Below, in pieces: positions 36,813-48,879 of a stretch of 64,000 bases of DNA. The notes under the pieces are model-generated. The model was not told where the DNA came from. It worked only from the letters and a program-made list of their open reading frames with translations, and searched no databases. Source of the stretch: Epiperipatus broadwayi (Eukaryota; Onychophora; Udeonychophora; Euonychophora; Peripatidae); NCBI GenBank assembly GCA_028023455.1, contig JAQFVV010006294.1, positions 498,001-562,000 of the forward strand, in the 5' to 3' direction. The first letter of the stretch is position 1. Each line of letters opens with the position of its first letter. The translations under genes were made by a program, and so were the position numbers.

Positions 36813-37050
36813 CTTTTTTGTTGAAATTTGAAATCAAAAAGCATTGAAAATTTTTAAAATATTTTGCTCCAAAATAAAAATATGTAAAGAGGAAAATATT
36901 CTTATAAATATTGTTGCCAAATAATATACCAACCACTCTTTTATTTTGGGGCAATCTTTAAAAAATGTTTTCATATGTATTTGATTTACAACAAAACATA
37001 ATTGACTTAAACATAAACTTATATTATTGCAAGAAAATAAAGTGATGTAT

Positions 37051-37189
37051 CACATGATCTAATTTTATAAGCTTGTATTACAAATGTTATATAATGAGCA
37101 TGCCAATAGCTCTTAACAAGCTTTTCAAAATATCCCTACACTTATTATATAACATTTGTAATACAAGCTTATAAAATTAGGTTATGTGG
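37051..37189. repeat. 48-bp inverted repeat
   Basis: 'aattttataagcttgtatta' with 'caaatgttatataat' (37061-37096) is returned almost exactly by 'attatataacatttg' and 'taatacaagcttataaaatt' (37142-37180). The spacer is about 43 bases. Adjacent sequence (37245-37515) carries very diverged family A words such as 'catatagctatttaagttag' and 'aagtctgaggatagggatat'. Confidence 0.65.
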
Positions 37190-38090
37190 TATTATGATTT
37201 GATTTTTTTTGCAGATATTAGTTTTGCTCTTAAGGCTTTGACAATTTTATATTGCTAAAGCTAAACTTGGTTCAGTCTCATATAGCTATTTAAGTTAGAT
37301 AGATGGATTTGAAGATATATGGATGTCTAAAAATTTCAGATTTGCTACTTAAAGGTTAACATTAGATAAAGTGCTGAGCTTGACCTGGTATTTTAAATCT
37401 AATGCTGGAATATCCTGATGACGACCAGAGCTAGAACAAGTCTGAGGATAGGGATATTCTGAAAAGTTTGTTAAAAGCTACTGGCACACTCATTATATAA
37501 CTTATAGTATTATATCAATTACTTTTAATAGTATAGTTAGATTATCACTAATCTGAAATCTCTAGCCCCAGACTCTTTTTTGGATTTATACAAATCATAA
37601 GATTTCAAATTGTAAGTTGAATAAGATATTTTCAAAATTATATGGAATTAATAAATAAATAAAAATCTAGAAAGTTAATAAAACAACACTTTCAACAAAT
37701 AATATATTTGTTTTCTAGAAATCTAATGATAATCTTTCTTATCCTTAAATTATTGGAAAATTTTATTCCAAATACATCATTTTATGTATATTCTCATAGT
37801 TTGGTGTAGTGCAGGGTGACCAATGTTTTACAATCCACCTACCAAATTTTTTGGATGATTGAGTTCACATATATTATAGAACTTTTGTACTGCTATTACG
37901 TTTTATATACACTATTAAATTATTTTCATAATACAATAATGTACTGTACAAAAAATTCTAAGTTTAGAACTTTGACATTACAAATTGTAGACAACTATAT
38001 ATAATTTCTTATAATCATTTTTATTTAAAAGTGTATATATATAAAATAAATAAAATATCCGTTAATTAAAAACAATATTGTAATTATAAT

Positions 38091-38235
38091 CGAAATAATA
38101 TTTTTAACGGTTTATAAACAATTACAAACAATCTTAAAATCCGCAGTTGAGGCAGGTTAGAAAGTAACCGAAAGTACTTCTGCGGATTTTAAGATTGTTT
38201 GTAATTGTTTATAAACCGTTAAAAATATTATTTCA
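38091..38235. repeat. Hairpin 1: 55-bp essentially perfect stem
   Basis: Arm 38091-38146 ends 'aatcttaaaatccgcag' and arm 38180-38235 begins 'ctgcggattttaagatt'. They are identical in reverse complement apart from the outermost base. The loop is 33 bases, including 'gaaagtacttctg', which is the exact reverse complement of a word in hairpin 3. Confidence 0.9.
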
Positions 38236-38338
38236 ATTATATATAAAATGTCTGTATTTTAAATCATATAATAATAATTCAAACAAATTTATTTAATACA
38301 GTATTATAAATTTATTAAACGCACATTGATTACGTAAG

Positions 38339-38546
38339 TAATATTTACTGAGGCTATAACCTCGATAATATGCATATAAAATGCGATAGTAGGGACCTCT
38401 ACAGGTGTTTTAACCACAAGCTTACACTATGGAAGGGTTCCCCTCTTTTCTTCCATAGTGTAAGCTTGTGGTTAAACCACCTGTAGAGGTCCCTACTATC
38501 GCATTTTATACGCATATTATCGAGGTTATAGCCTCAGTAAATATTA
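38339..38546. repeat. Hairpin 2: 97-bp stem with about two mismatches
   Basis: Arm 38339-38435 contains 'tagtagggacctctacaggt' and 'aagcttacactatggaag'. Arm 38450-38546 returns them. The mismatches I see are at the 'ggtgttttaac' and 'tgcatataaa' positions. The loop is about 14 bases ('ggttcccctctttt'). The stem is much less AT-rich than its surroundings. Confidence 0.92.
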
Positions 38547-38754
38547 ACACAGTATTCAAAATTAAATAATATATTCTTTACCAGAAGTACTTTCAATTGT
38601 TTCACTGACAATCTTTATCAACTGTTAATACAAATGTGGTAATGCAAGTTTTTATTTTCAGTACATTTGCATTAACAGTTGATAAAGATTGTCAGTGAAA
38701 CAATTGAAAGTACTTCTGGTAAAGAATATATTATTTAATTTTGAATACTGTGTT
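38546..38754. repeat. Hairpin 3: 92-bp stem with about one mismatch
   Basis: Arm 38546-38637 contains 'accagaagtactttcaattg' and 'tttcactgacaatctttatc', and arm 38662-38754 is its complement. The loop is about 24 bases. It directly abuts hairpin 2. The words flanking hairpins 2 and 3 ('aattcaaacaaatttattta' at about 38277 and its complement at about 38755) form an additional outer inverted repeat, so the structures are nested. Confidence 0.92.
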
Positions 38755-38783
38755 AAATAAATTTGTTTGAATTATTATATATA

Positions 38784-41700
38784 TTGTAAGGGGCACAAAC
38801 GCCGTTACATTAATTTTTTTTTAAAATTAGACATGAAAAATAAAAGTTCACAAATAAAAACTTCTTTTTTAAGATTTAAAAATTGAAAATTAAAAATCAT
38901 CTAAACTCTAATATATAAAATCGCACAGATGAAAAATTATTAAAAGAAAACTTTATTAAAAAAAGAAAAAGTTTTAAAACTAAATATTAAAAACAGACAC
39001 TTGAAAGATTTAAAGATAAAAAACAATGTACAATAATTTAATTTATGCTATTGTAAAATGGAAATGATTATTTTAGTTAGTTAAAAGTAAGCTAGCCCTT
39101 GGGCATTCCAAAATGTAGAAGTAACAGTCAGATAGGAGAAAAAACAATAGAAACTAATAGCCAATAAAAGAAATCCCTCACGAAATGGACCTCAACAAAA
39201 GAGTATTCATCATCATGATGTAATGCACGCTTGATCCGAAAGTTGATTATAAAAGAAAAGAGATGTGATTGAGAGAAGTGATATGTGTTAAGTCAGAGAG
39301 AGTTGGAGGAAAAGGGATTGAAAGAGGCACTTTCAATTCCTTCAGTCGTTCTAAAAAAATGAAACATCATTTTTCCATATTGTGGACTATAGGACATCTG
39401 GGCCTGGCAATTAAATACCAGCTACAATAAAGAACCAGTAGCTAACTGCACACCGATCTCCTCATGACATCATGAGAATTAACACCTTCCAAATTACAAG
39501 CAATTAGAAACTACGGGCCTTTTCTAAAACCAGTGAGAACTATATAGTTAATGAACGTTTTCAAAACAGTAAGAACTTTGATTCCAAAAACTTCTCAATA
39601 TTTAAATAGAAGTAGAATTTCCTATCTGACTAAATTTTGTATTAATTATTTTATTGAAAGTATTATTTGTTTGTTAAATCATTTCCATAAATTTATTTTC
39701 CATTCTTTTAAATTTTTGTTATGATTTTTTTTTGTATAAACAAATTTTAATAAATGTTAAATGTAAGTCGGGCGTGAATGGCTGCATAGACTCGTAAAGT
39801 TATGTTAGTTTAAGGGAGGATAATCTTAGGTTATTTGTTTCGTAGTTAAATTGGGTCAATGGATTGGATATATTGGTGTAATTAGTAAATGTAGTATGAG
39901 GTCTGCTATGTGCATGATCATATTATCTGCAACACACCCCTTTTTGCCTATGGAATGGGATAGTAAGACAAAAAATGCAGACCCTTCCTATGGAGTTTTT
40001 TATTGCTCTTGTCAGACTGATGTAGTATTCCTGTCTGGATGAGAGTCAAGGTCTTCTTAACCATGCTGTTCAGATGTACATTCCTGACAGTATGGTATTG
40101 GTGCTGTCATATTCATGCTGCATTGAATACATTGATATATCAGATAGATTGGTGTTGGTTTGACTGCGAACTTTTGGCCTACGGTTATATCAGGCATAGA
40201 GTTTTTTTTTCAAATGCAATCTATATAGTCTATTCATACTCGACACTCTAATAAAATATTAAACTCATCTGTGTGAACTTATAAAAATTAAAATGTAAAT
40301 TAAATTCTAAAATCCAAGTTAAAATGTAAGTTAAATTTTAAAGTAAAAGTGATACTAAAATAATTTTAAATCTTATATATGTTTAAATAAATGTTTGTGT
40401 GTGTTATTACTGGCAGTGGCTTCTATTATTTTTTTAATATTGAAAATATTTTTAGATAATTATTTTATAAATCTCTGCATCTCACTGAGCTAGTGACATT
40501 GGGCTGACAGTCTGAATAAAATCATATATATGTAAAGTTAGATCTTAATGGCACATATCTGCCTACTCTATAAATTTTCTAGGTTCAAGTAGCCTAGTGG
40601 TGCTCTGTAGTGCAGATATGGTAAGACTCATTTGATCTTCATTCCAACTGTTATAATATTTGTTTCGTAGTCAAATTGGGTCAATGGATTGGATATATTG
40701 GTGTATTTAGTAAATGTATTATGAGGTCTACTATATGCAGGATCACATTATATACCACACACCCTCTTTTTGCCTATGGAATGGGATAGTAAGATGGAAA
40801 ATGCAGTCCCTTCCTATGGAGTTTTTTTTATTGATCTTCTCATCAGACCGATGTAGTATTCCTGTCTGGATGAGAGTCAATGTCTTCTATAACCATGCTG
40901 TTCAGATGTACATTTCTGACAGTATGGTATTGGTGGTGTCATATTCATGCTGCATTGAATTCATCGATGTATCAGATAGATTGGCATTGGTTTGACTGCG
41001 AACTTTTGGCCTAAGATTGAATCAGGGATAGATTTTTTTTCAAATGCAATCTATGTAGTTTATTCATACTCAACACTTGAATAAAATATTAAATTCATCT
41101 GTGTGAACTTTAAAAATAAAATAAAAAAGTTAAAAAAATAAATTAAATGTTAAAATTAAAGTAAAAGCATACTAAAATAATTTTAAAATATATATATGTT
41201 TAATAAATGTTTGTGTGTGTTATTACTGGCAGTGGCTTTTTTTTTATATTGAAAATATTTTTAAATAAATATATATTTTATAAATCTCTGCATTTCACTG
41301 AGCTAGTGGCATGGGGCTGACAGTCGGAATAAAATATATATAAAAAAAAATTTTCTTAACTTACATATCTGCCTACTATATAAATATTTCCAGGTTCAAA
41401 TGCCTGGTTGTGCACTGTATGGCAGATACGGTAAGACTCTAATATATCCAACCATTATAATTAGCCACCCAACATGAGCCGACATTTAATAAACCATGAG
41501 TACCTTGAGTAATTTTTTTTTCAAAATGAAATATTTTTATCTAATTACATAAAGTCGTATACTTTAAATCTTATAAAAGCACTGCCAGAAAGCGCCAATT
41601 ATAATGGTCAGAATGAAGATCAAATGAGTCTTACCGTATCTGCACTACAGAGCTCCACTAGGCTACTTGAACCTAGAAAATTTATAGAGTAGTCAGATAC

Positions 41701-43469
41701 GCACCATTAAGATCTAACTTTACATATATATGATTTTATTCCGACCATCAGCCCAATGCCACTAGCTCAGTGAGATGCAGAGATTTATAAAATAATTATC
41801 TAAAAATATTTTCAATATTAAAAAAATAATAGAAGCCACTGCCAGTAATAACACACCAAACATTTATTTAAACATATATAAGATTTAAAATTATTTTAGT
41901 ATCACTTTTACTTTAAAATTTAACTTACATTTTAACTTGGAATTTAGAATTTAATTTACGTTTTAACTTTTATAAGTTCGAACAGATGAGTTTAATATTT
42001 TATTAGAGTGTCAAGCATGAATAGACTGCATAGATTGCATTTGATAAGAAAATATTTTATCCCTCATTTAATCTTAGGCCAAAAGTTTGCAGTCAAACCA
42101 ATGCCAATCTATCTGATATATCGATGTATTCAATGCAGCATGAATATGACAGCACCAATACCATACTGTCAGGAATGTACATCTGAACAGCATGGTTAAA
42201 AAGACATTGACTCTCATCCAGACAGGAATACTACATCTGTCTGACAAGAAGAGCAATAAAAAAAACTCCATAGGAAGGGTCTGCATTTTCTGTCTTACTA
42301 TCCCATTACATAGGCAAAAAGGGTGTGTGTGGCATATAATGTGATCCTGCATGTAGTGGACCTCATACTACATTTACTAATTACACCAATATATCTAATC
42401 CATTGACCCAATTTAATTACGAAACAAATAACCTAAGATTACCCTCCCTTAAACTAACATAACTTTACGAATCTATGCAGCCAGTCATGCCTGACTTACA
42501 TTTAACATTTATTAAAAGTTGTTTATACAAAAAAAAATCATAACAAAAACTTAAAAGAACAGAAAATAAATTTATGGAAATGATTTAACAAATAAATAAT
42601 ACATTCAATAAAATAATTAATACAAAATTTAGTCAGATAGGAAATTCTACTTCTATTTAAATATTGAGAAGTTTTTGGAATCAAAGTTCTTACTGTTTTG
42701 AAAATGTTCATTAACTATATAGTTCTCATTGGTTTTAGAAAAGGCCCATAGTTTCTAATTGCTTGTAATTTGGAAGGTGTTAATTCCCACGAAGTCACAA
42801 GGAGATCGGTGTGCAGTTAGCCACTGGTCCTTTATTGTATCTGGTATTTAATTGCCAGGCCCAGATGTCCTATAGTCTGAAATATGGGAAAACGATGTTT
42901 CATTTTTAGAACTGAAGGAATTGAAAGTGTGTCTTTCAATCCCTTCTTCTCCAACTCTCTCTGACTTAATATATATCACCTCTCTCAATCACATCTTTCC
43001 TTTTATAATCAACTTTCAGATTGAGTTTGCATTACATTATGATGACCCTTTTGTTGAGGTCCATTTCCTGAGGGATTTCTTTTATTGGCTATTAGTTTCT
43101 ATTGTTTTTTTCTCTTCTATCTGACCTTTACTTCTACATTTTGGAATGCCCAAGGGCTAGCTTACTTTTAACTAATTAAAATAATCATTTCCATTTTACA
43201 ATAGCATTAATTAAATTATTGTACATTGTTTTTTATCTTTAAATCTTTCAAGTGTTTGTTTTTAATATTTAGTTTTAAAACTTTTTCTTTTTTTTAATAA
43301 AGTTTTCTTTTAATAATTTTTCATCTGTGCGATTTTATATATTAGAGTTTAGATGATTTTTAATTTTCAATTTTTAATTCTTAAAAAAGAAGTTTTTATT
43401 TGCGAACTTTTATTTTTCATGTCCAATTTTTTAAAAAAAAAAATGTAATGGCATGTGTGCCTGTTCCAA
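38784..43469. mobile_element. 4.7-kb giant palindromic (foldback) element
   Basis: The left arm 38784-40650 and right arm 41605-43469 are reverse complements over about 1.86 kb with high identity (for example 'ctagcccttgggcattccaa' at about 39092, returned at about 43145). The ends are 'ttgtaaggggcacaaacgcc' and 'gtgtgcctgttccaa', imperfect terminal inverted repeats, and both lie in TA-rich runs. The central 0.95 kb carries a second, direct copy (about 40655-41460) of the inner 0.8 kb of the left arm. Short open frames (39851-40251, 40714-40995, and 42074-42352 on the minus strand) are translations of that same inner unit and differ by frameshifts between copies, so they are probably not genes. 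No transposase is recognisable. Confidence 0.9.
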
Positions 43470-43880
43470 TATATATATATATATTGTGGAAAATTTGTTT
43501 AATGAAGTTGAGCATATATGACATAATGATTATGAAGCTGAAAATTTATTTCAATCCAGTGGAAATGGTTCTTTTTATAAAATTATTTTTGTATAAATTA
43601 ATCTTAATTTGCATATGTAATATAATATAAATAATTAACACTAATTTGTTTCTGTGGGTTTTTTTCTTTCAATTTTTTAATAAAGAATAATTAAATTAAC
43701 CCTTCAAAATAAACTTGTAGACAGTCATCCAATTTTTCTATATAAATTAAAAACCTTTTTTTAAAAAAAAAATTAAGCTATTACCTACATTTTTATTAAG
43801 AAAATCACATTTTAATATGAACTGGGTCTGATATGGACCAATTACATGAAAAACAACAGTAAAAAAAAATCAACAACATA

Positions 43881-43965
43881 AATCTGATTGGAACCGGGAA
43901 AAAATTTCAACTTTTATCCAGCCTGGATTCATATTCAGGCTCTTCACTACAAGATCATTAACAAT
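43881..43965 (-). repeat. tRNA-derived SINE remnant, copy 3 (inverted)
   Basis: On the minus strand it reads 'cttgtagtgaagagcctgaa', then B-box-like 'tgaatccaggc', then 'gaaattttttcccggttcca' and 'atcagattta'. This is the same order as the copy at 7661-7741. Confidence 0.4.
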
Positions 43966-44329
43966 TCAAATTTAATGATTAAAAATGATTAAGAATCTCA
44001 AAGTAATACAACACCTAGTAGACAAAACAATTATATTATTAATAGTGTCTTTTTAAAATAAACAGTATTCTCTCCTCACAAAAAACGACATGCAGAGTTT
44101 CTGTCATGGACCAATTTAACAATGGTGGTTCAGCACAAAATACATCTTGAGGATCATTTATATTTTCAGATGTTTTATTCATATGTTTCAAATATCAGTG
44201 ATGGAGTGGGGGTTTAAGTTTATTTAAAAATATATTGTGCCATGACATTTTGGCTTGGTCCATAAATTGTCAAATATTACGCAAATACAGTTGGTTGTTT
44301 CAGGGCACCACCAAACATTTCTAGCTTGG

Positions 44330-47160
44330 GAAGTTTTTGAAGGAATTTTGTCAAAGAGTGAATTTGAGCATTGGGAATTTATCAAATATTTATGAGGGAC
44401 AATACACATGGTCTAGGAATAATATATTTCACACAATAGATTGTGTATTGGTAGAGAAAGAGAGAATGAATAAAATACCGAAAATTAAGGTGTTTGATAA
44501 TAAAGAGAGAGTATGTAATAGTGATCATAACTTTGCTGTAATAAAAATGGTTAGTAATGTGATGGAGAATAGAAATAAAAAGTAGAAACAATAATGAAAG
44601 ATGTGGATGGAGAGTGAATGATAAGAATAAGTTGGAAGAGTATAAAATACAAGTTGAAGAAGCCATGGAACAGTTGGTTGAGGATGATTATAAGGACTGG
44701 TGTGGTGAAATAGAAAAAGTGGCAAATAGGGTTTTAGTTGAGAATATGCAGAAGAATAAAAGTAATAAAAAAATGAGAGTTAGTAAAAGTGTAAAACATA
44801 GAAAAGATGCATGCAGAGAATATAAGTGTGCTATTAAGAACAAAGACAGTGAAAAAGATATTAATGCTAAATGGGAAAAGTATTTAGAAAAGAAGAAGTG
44901 GGCTAAAATAGATAATTATATAGAGAGGATGAAGTTGAATAGTAAATTGTTGGAGAATATTAATAAAAGTGGAAGAGATGGGAGCAAAAAATTTTGGGAA
45001 TTACATTAAAAGGAGAAATGTATGGGGGGGGACAGTATTAATAGATGATGAGGGAATAGAGTGTAGCTCTAGAGAAGAATTAGAGAGAATCTTAAATAGA
45101 TATATAATGGATATAGAAAAGATGTTAGATGTGAAGGACTTGGTAATAGAAAACATGAAAGCATTTAGTAATGGGTCTATTAGGTTTACAAAAAATGAAC
45201 TGAATGAGGCAGGAAAGAGATTGAAAAGTGAAAAGGCAAGAAGTTTAGATGGATGGGCAGCAGAGATGGTAATTAATTTAGTGCATAGAGCAAAAGTAAA
45301 GCTATTATCATGTTTTAATAAGATGGCACAGAAGAGAGTTTTTCCAGGTAGTTGGAGTAATACAAGAATAAGATTATTATTTAAAGAAAAGGGTAAGGAT
45401 AATAGAAAGTTAAATAATTATAGATGGATAGCAGTAACATTAGTTTTATATAAAGTTTTCTCATATATGGTAACTGGAAGAGTTGTAAAATGATTGGAAG
45501 AGAATAATGTAGTGGAGGAAATGCAAGGTTTTAGGTCAGATAGATGTATAGGAGATAGTTTATTTGTAGTTACACAACTTTTGGATATGAGTAGGAATTC
45601 AGGTAGATTGTTATATATTTTTTATAGATATAGAGAAGGCATATGATAGAGTAAATAGAAATAGATTATGGGTAAGTTTAGAAAATTTGGGAATGGGTGA
45701 AGCTTTAATAAATATTACTAAGAAATTATATGAAAATAATTACTATAGTTATCAATTAGGGGATATAGAATCAGTTAAAGTTGAAAATGGGGTGGGACTA
45801 AGGCAAGGATGCCTTATAACACCTATTTTGTTTTTGTTGTAATTGAGCGAAATGGAGAAAGCAATAGAAAGACTAGGAAGAGCGATAGAGATACCATTAA
45901 TAGGTGGCAAGGGAATATATACTTTGTCGGATCTTTTTTTGTGGATATCTTTTTATGTGCAGAAATAAGAGATGTAGAAACTATGCTGAGGACATGTGCA
46001 AGGGTGGGTAAGGAGATGGGGTTTAAATTTAGTGAAGAAAAATCAAATATAATGATGGTTAATACTGGGGAAAGAGAAGATGTAGAATTTTTATTGGGGG
46101 ATATAAAGTTAAGTGTGGTGGATAGATATAGTTATTTGGGAATCATCTTAAGTAATCAGGAAAATTGCTTGGATGAATGGGAGAAAAAATTTGGTAAATG
46201 AAGCAAAGAAAAGAAAGGGTTTGGTAAAGAAATTAACAGTGTTTTCATATAATAAATATGATGTAGCTAGAATTGTATGGAGGGAGTTGCAGTAGCAGGG
46301 TTAACATATGGTAATGATGTGTTATGTGTTAGTAAATGTGTATTAGATTAATTAGATAAAGTACAAAGGGAAGTAGGAAGACATGCATTAGATGGAGAGA
46401 TATGGACAGCAAAGGAGGCAATTCAAGGAGAAATGGGATGGTCAAGTTTTTATATGAGAGATGCAAAAAGTAAAATGAAAATGTTTGGTAGGTTGCTGTT
46501 TGTGGATAATAAAAGAAAGACAAAATACTATTTAATTGGGTTATGAGTAAAGGGCAGGCTACAAGATGGGTGAGAAAGGTAATGTGGTATGCAAAAAATT
46601 TGGATAAAGAATTTATATCAGTATAATTGTATAAAAGGTGGAATGATTGTGTTAGGACTGTTGCATGTTATAGTGGTAAGGAATGGGATAAAAGAATAGA
46701 TGCATTAATAAAGAATAAGAAGTTGGAGAGATGGAGAACTAGTATGGAGAGTAAAAAGAGTTTAAATATATATAGAGGTAACCAGAATTTTGGGTGCGAG
46801 TTAATTTATGATAATAGTAAGGAAAGTAGTTTATTGTTTAGGGATCAAACAGGATCTTTAGCAATAAGATAATATACATGTAAATGGAAAAATATGGGTG
46901 ATTTGCTCTGCAGATTTTGTAAGAAAGGTACAGAAAATATTAGGCATCTGTTGATTGAATGTAAATGCTTGAAAGCAGAAAGGGTACAAATATTGAAGTT
47001 ATGGAAGAATAAATATGAACAAAGTGATTATACAGAAAGTAGGTTATTGGTTTTTATGCTGTGTTTGGGAAAAGATAAGACAGGTTTAGATATAAAGGCC
47101 ATAGAGTTGACAAAGATTATGTTGTGGAAATGGGATGGAGCAGATTATGAGAAAGCTTAG
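44330..47160 (+). pseudogene. 5'-truncated non-LTR retrotransposon (endonuclease end, RT, zinc-finger tail)
   Basis: It starts inside the AP-like endonuclease ('FCQRVNLSIGN', 'TIDCVLVEKE', and 'SDHNFAVIK' with the conserved Ser-Asp-His, about 44337-44560). It continues through a coiled, Lys/Glu-rich linker to the RT: 'KARSLDGWAAEMV' (about 45235), 'RIRLLFKEKGKDNRKLNNYR' (about 45367), 'FIDIEKAYDRVNR' in another frame (about 45618), and 'KVENGVGLRQGCLI'. The YADD-equivalent segment is broken (near 45940, 'FFVDIFLCAE'). The C-terminus has 'LCRFCKKGTENIRHLLIEC' (about 46906), a CCHC-type finger common in such elements. At least four frame breaks are present. The clade is not certain. Confidence 0.85.
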
Positions 47161-48875
47161 AATGGGGAAGGGGAAGGTAAAGTGGCTAACAGGTTTCTTT
47201 GGGCAAAGTTGCTGAGAGATTCCTGACTCCATTTAAGGAGGTCATAGTATATCTCATCACAACCAGATTGTAAAGGTTTCCACAGTCACGATTGATTGGA
47301 CACTGAATTAAATTACTAAACCAGATTAAACAGGGACATTCAAATATGACATTTAATAGATTTTATTACATTCACTTTCAATTTTTAAAAAAAATTACAT
47401 CTCTTTTTCTATAGCATTTCAAACTGACTCAATTCTTTTTTATAAATGCAGTGTTTTCAGGGAGTTAAAACTTAGCTGAAATTGCATAAATAAGGTTGGA
47501 CTATTATGGTAAACAAAAAGCATTTATAACATGAAATTAAGATACAAAAAACCAAGGATTATTAACATTACAATTGTGTTATCAGTTATCCGATGATATA
47601 TTAGTTTATTTACAAGGGAACTAAAACTAAGGTAGTCCTTTTCAATTACCTTGTCTTGATACAGTTCATTATATTTATGCAATCCCTAAATTACAACTGT
47701 TTTGTACAGGTTGTTAACTCCTTTATTTTTTCTACTTTTAGGCTTATATCCATAACATGTCCACTCATCGAGGAGTGAAAAATGTTTCACACTTTTCATC
47801 AATGCTTCTATGCTCACCACCCCCTCTAGTCATTATTTCTAGAGCTAATCAGTTCATTCAGTGCAATAAAGAACAAATATAAGCTTAAATTTAAACGCAA
47901 ACATTATCATTTTTTTTTAAATATGGTACAAATTATTTAACTAATATTATTTTTCGAGGGAATATGCACCATCATTTATCCTACATATGACAAAAAATCC
48001 TGAACAAGTAGATGTGAACATAAGGGCGACTTACTAATAAGAGCATGCTGAATAGCAACACTCAGAGCCCCTATTTCTAATGTTAAACAATTTATTCTAA
48101 TCTCAATGTATGGCGTAAGTGTCATTTGTTTGCTTTCAGCCATCGGGGCTTACATTTTCCCTACACCATGTTCCGATATAAGGTTCAAGTGTTGCTTATT
48201 GTCGAACATACAACTGGCCTAAATCCTTTCCTTCTCAATTTGTCTTTCAAGATTGAGCAGTTAACATTATTAGGAAAAATATAATCTGATTCACACATGA
48301 ATTATAATAAAATGCATTAAAAAAAACATATTTAAAGAATATATGAGTTTAATCCCCTATCCTTTTTATTTTAACTAATTTAACATAATATAATAAAATT
48401 AACAGCAATAATCCCGCACTCTATTGTTGAAACATTTAAGATACTTAATAGTATATATATATATATATATTTTTATTACACAAAATGAAATCAAAGTTCA
48501 CTCAGTAACAGTTTATATCTACTCTGATCAATCAGTGATGGTCCTGTGGGAGAAGTGTTTCATCCTTATGCTTGTCATGGTTTATTCTAGATTTCCAGGT
48601 TAATCCAATTTTCTTGGCTAGCTCTAGCTCTACATGTCCTACGCAAAGTCGGCATTTCCAATGGCAGTTTCAGGTGCTAACGGAAGGAGAGGTTCCCCAA
48701 AAGGGTAAAGTTCTGATACTTCTAGCCACTCAACATATTCTCTACACTTTTTTTAAATTTTACTTTGCATGTTTTAAATTGTCGCAGAGTCCAAGCTGAA
48801 TCAAAACCAACAGACCAGTCACTAACTTCGGCAAAATTCCAATTAATTTTAGACAAAAGACAATCCCATAATTTA
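47161..48875. other. Non-LTR 3' region, then unrecognised sequence with possible minus-strand coding fossil
   Basis: The first 150-200 bases are probably the element's 3' UTR. Beyond that, 47.9-48.8 kb is less AT-rich than its surroundings. On the minus strand it gives two short stop-free runs: one ending 'KSRINHDKHKDETLLPQDHH' (about 48540-48660, starting with a Cys/His-rich 'CHWKCRLC') and one with 'EIGALSVAIQHALISKSP' (about 48000-48110). I do not recognise either. They may be pieces of a dead transposon protein. The 75-codon plus-strand frame at 48572-48799 overlaps the first run. Confidence 0.25.
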
Positions 48876-48879
48876 TAGT

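Noticed and set aside
40714-40995. 93-codon frame and its relatives in the giant palindrome
   Set aside because: The three copies of the unit disagree in frame and there is no known domain, so it is read as repeat sequence rather than a gene.
44382-44725. Minus-strand open frames rich in His, Ser, Leu and Phe
   Set aside because: They are antisense to the endonuclease/linker part of the plus-strand non-LTR element.
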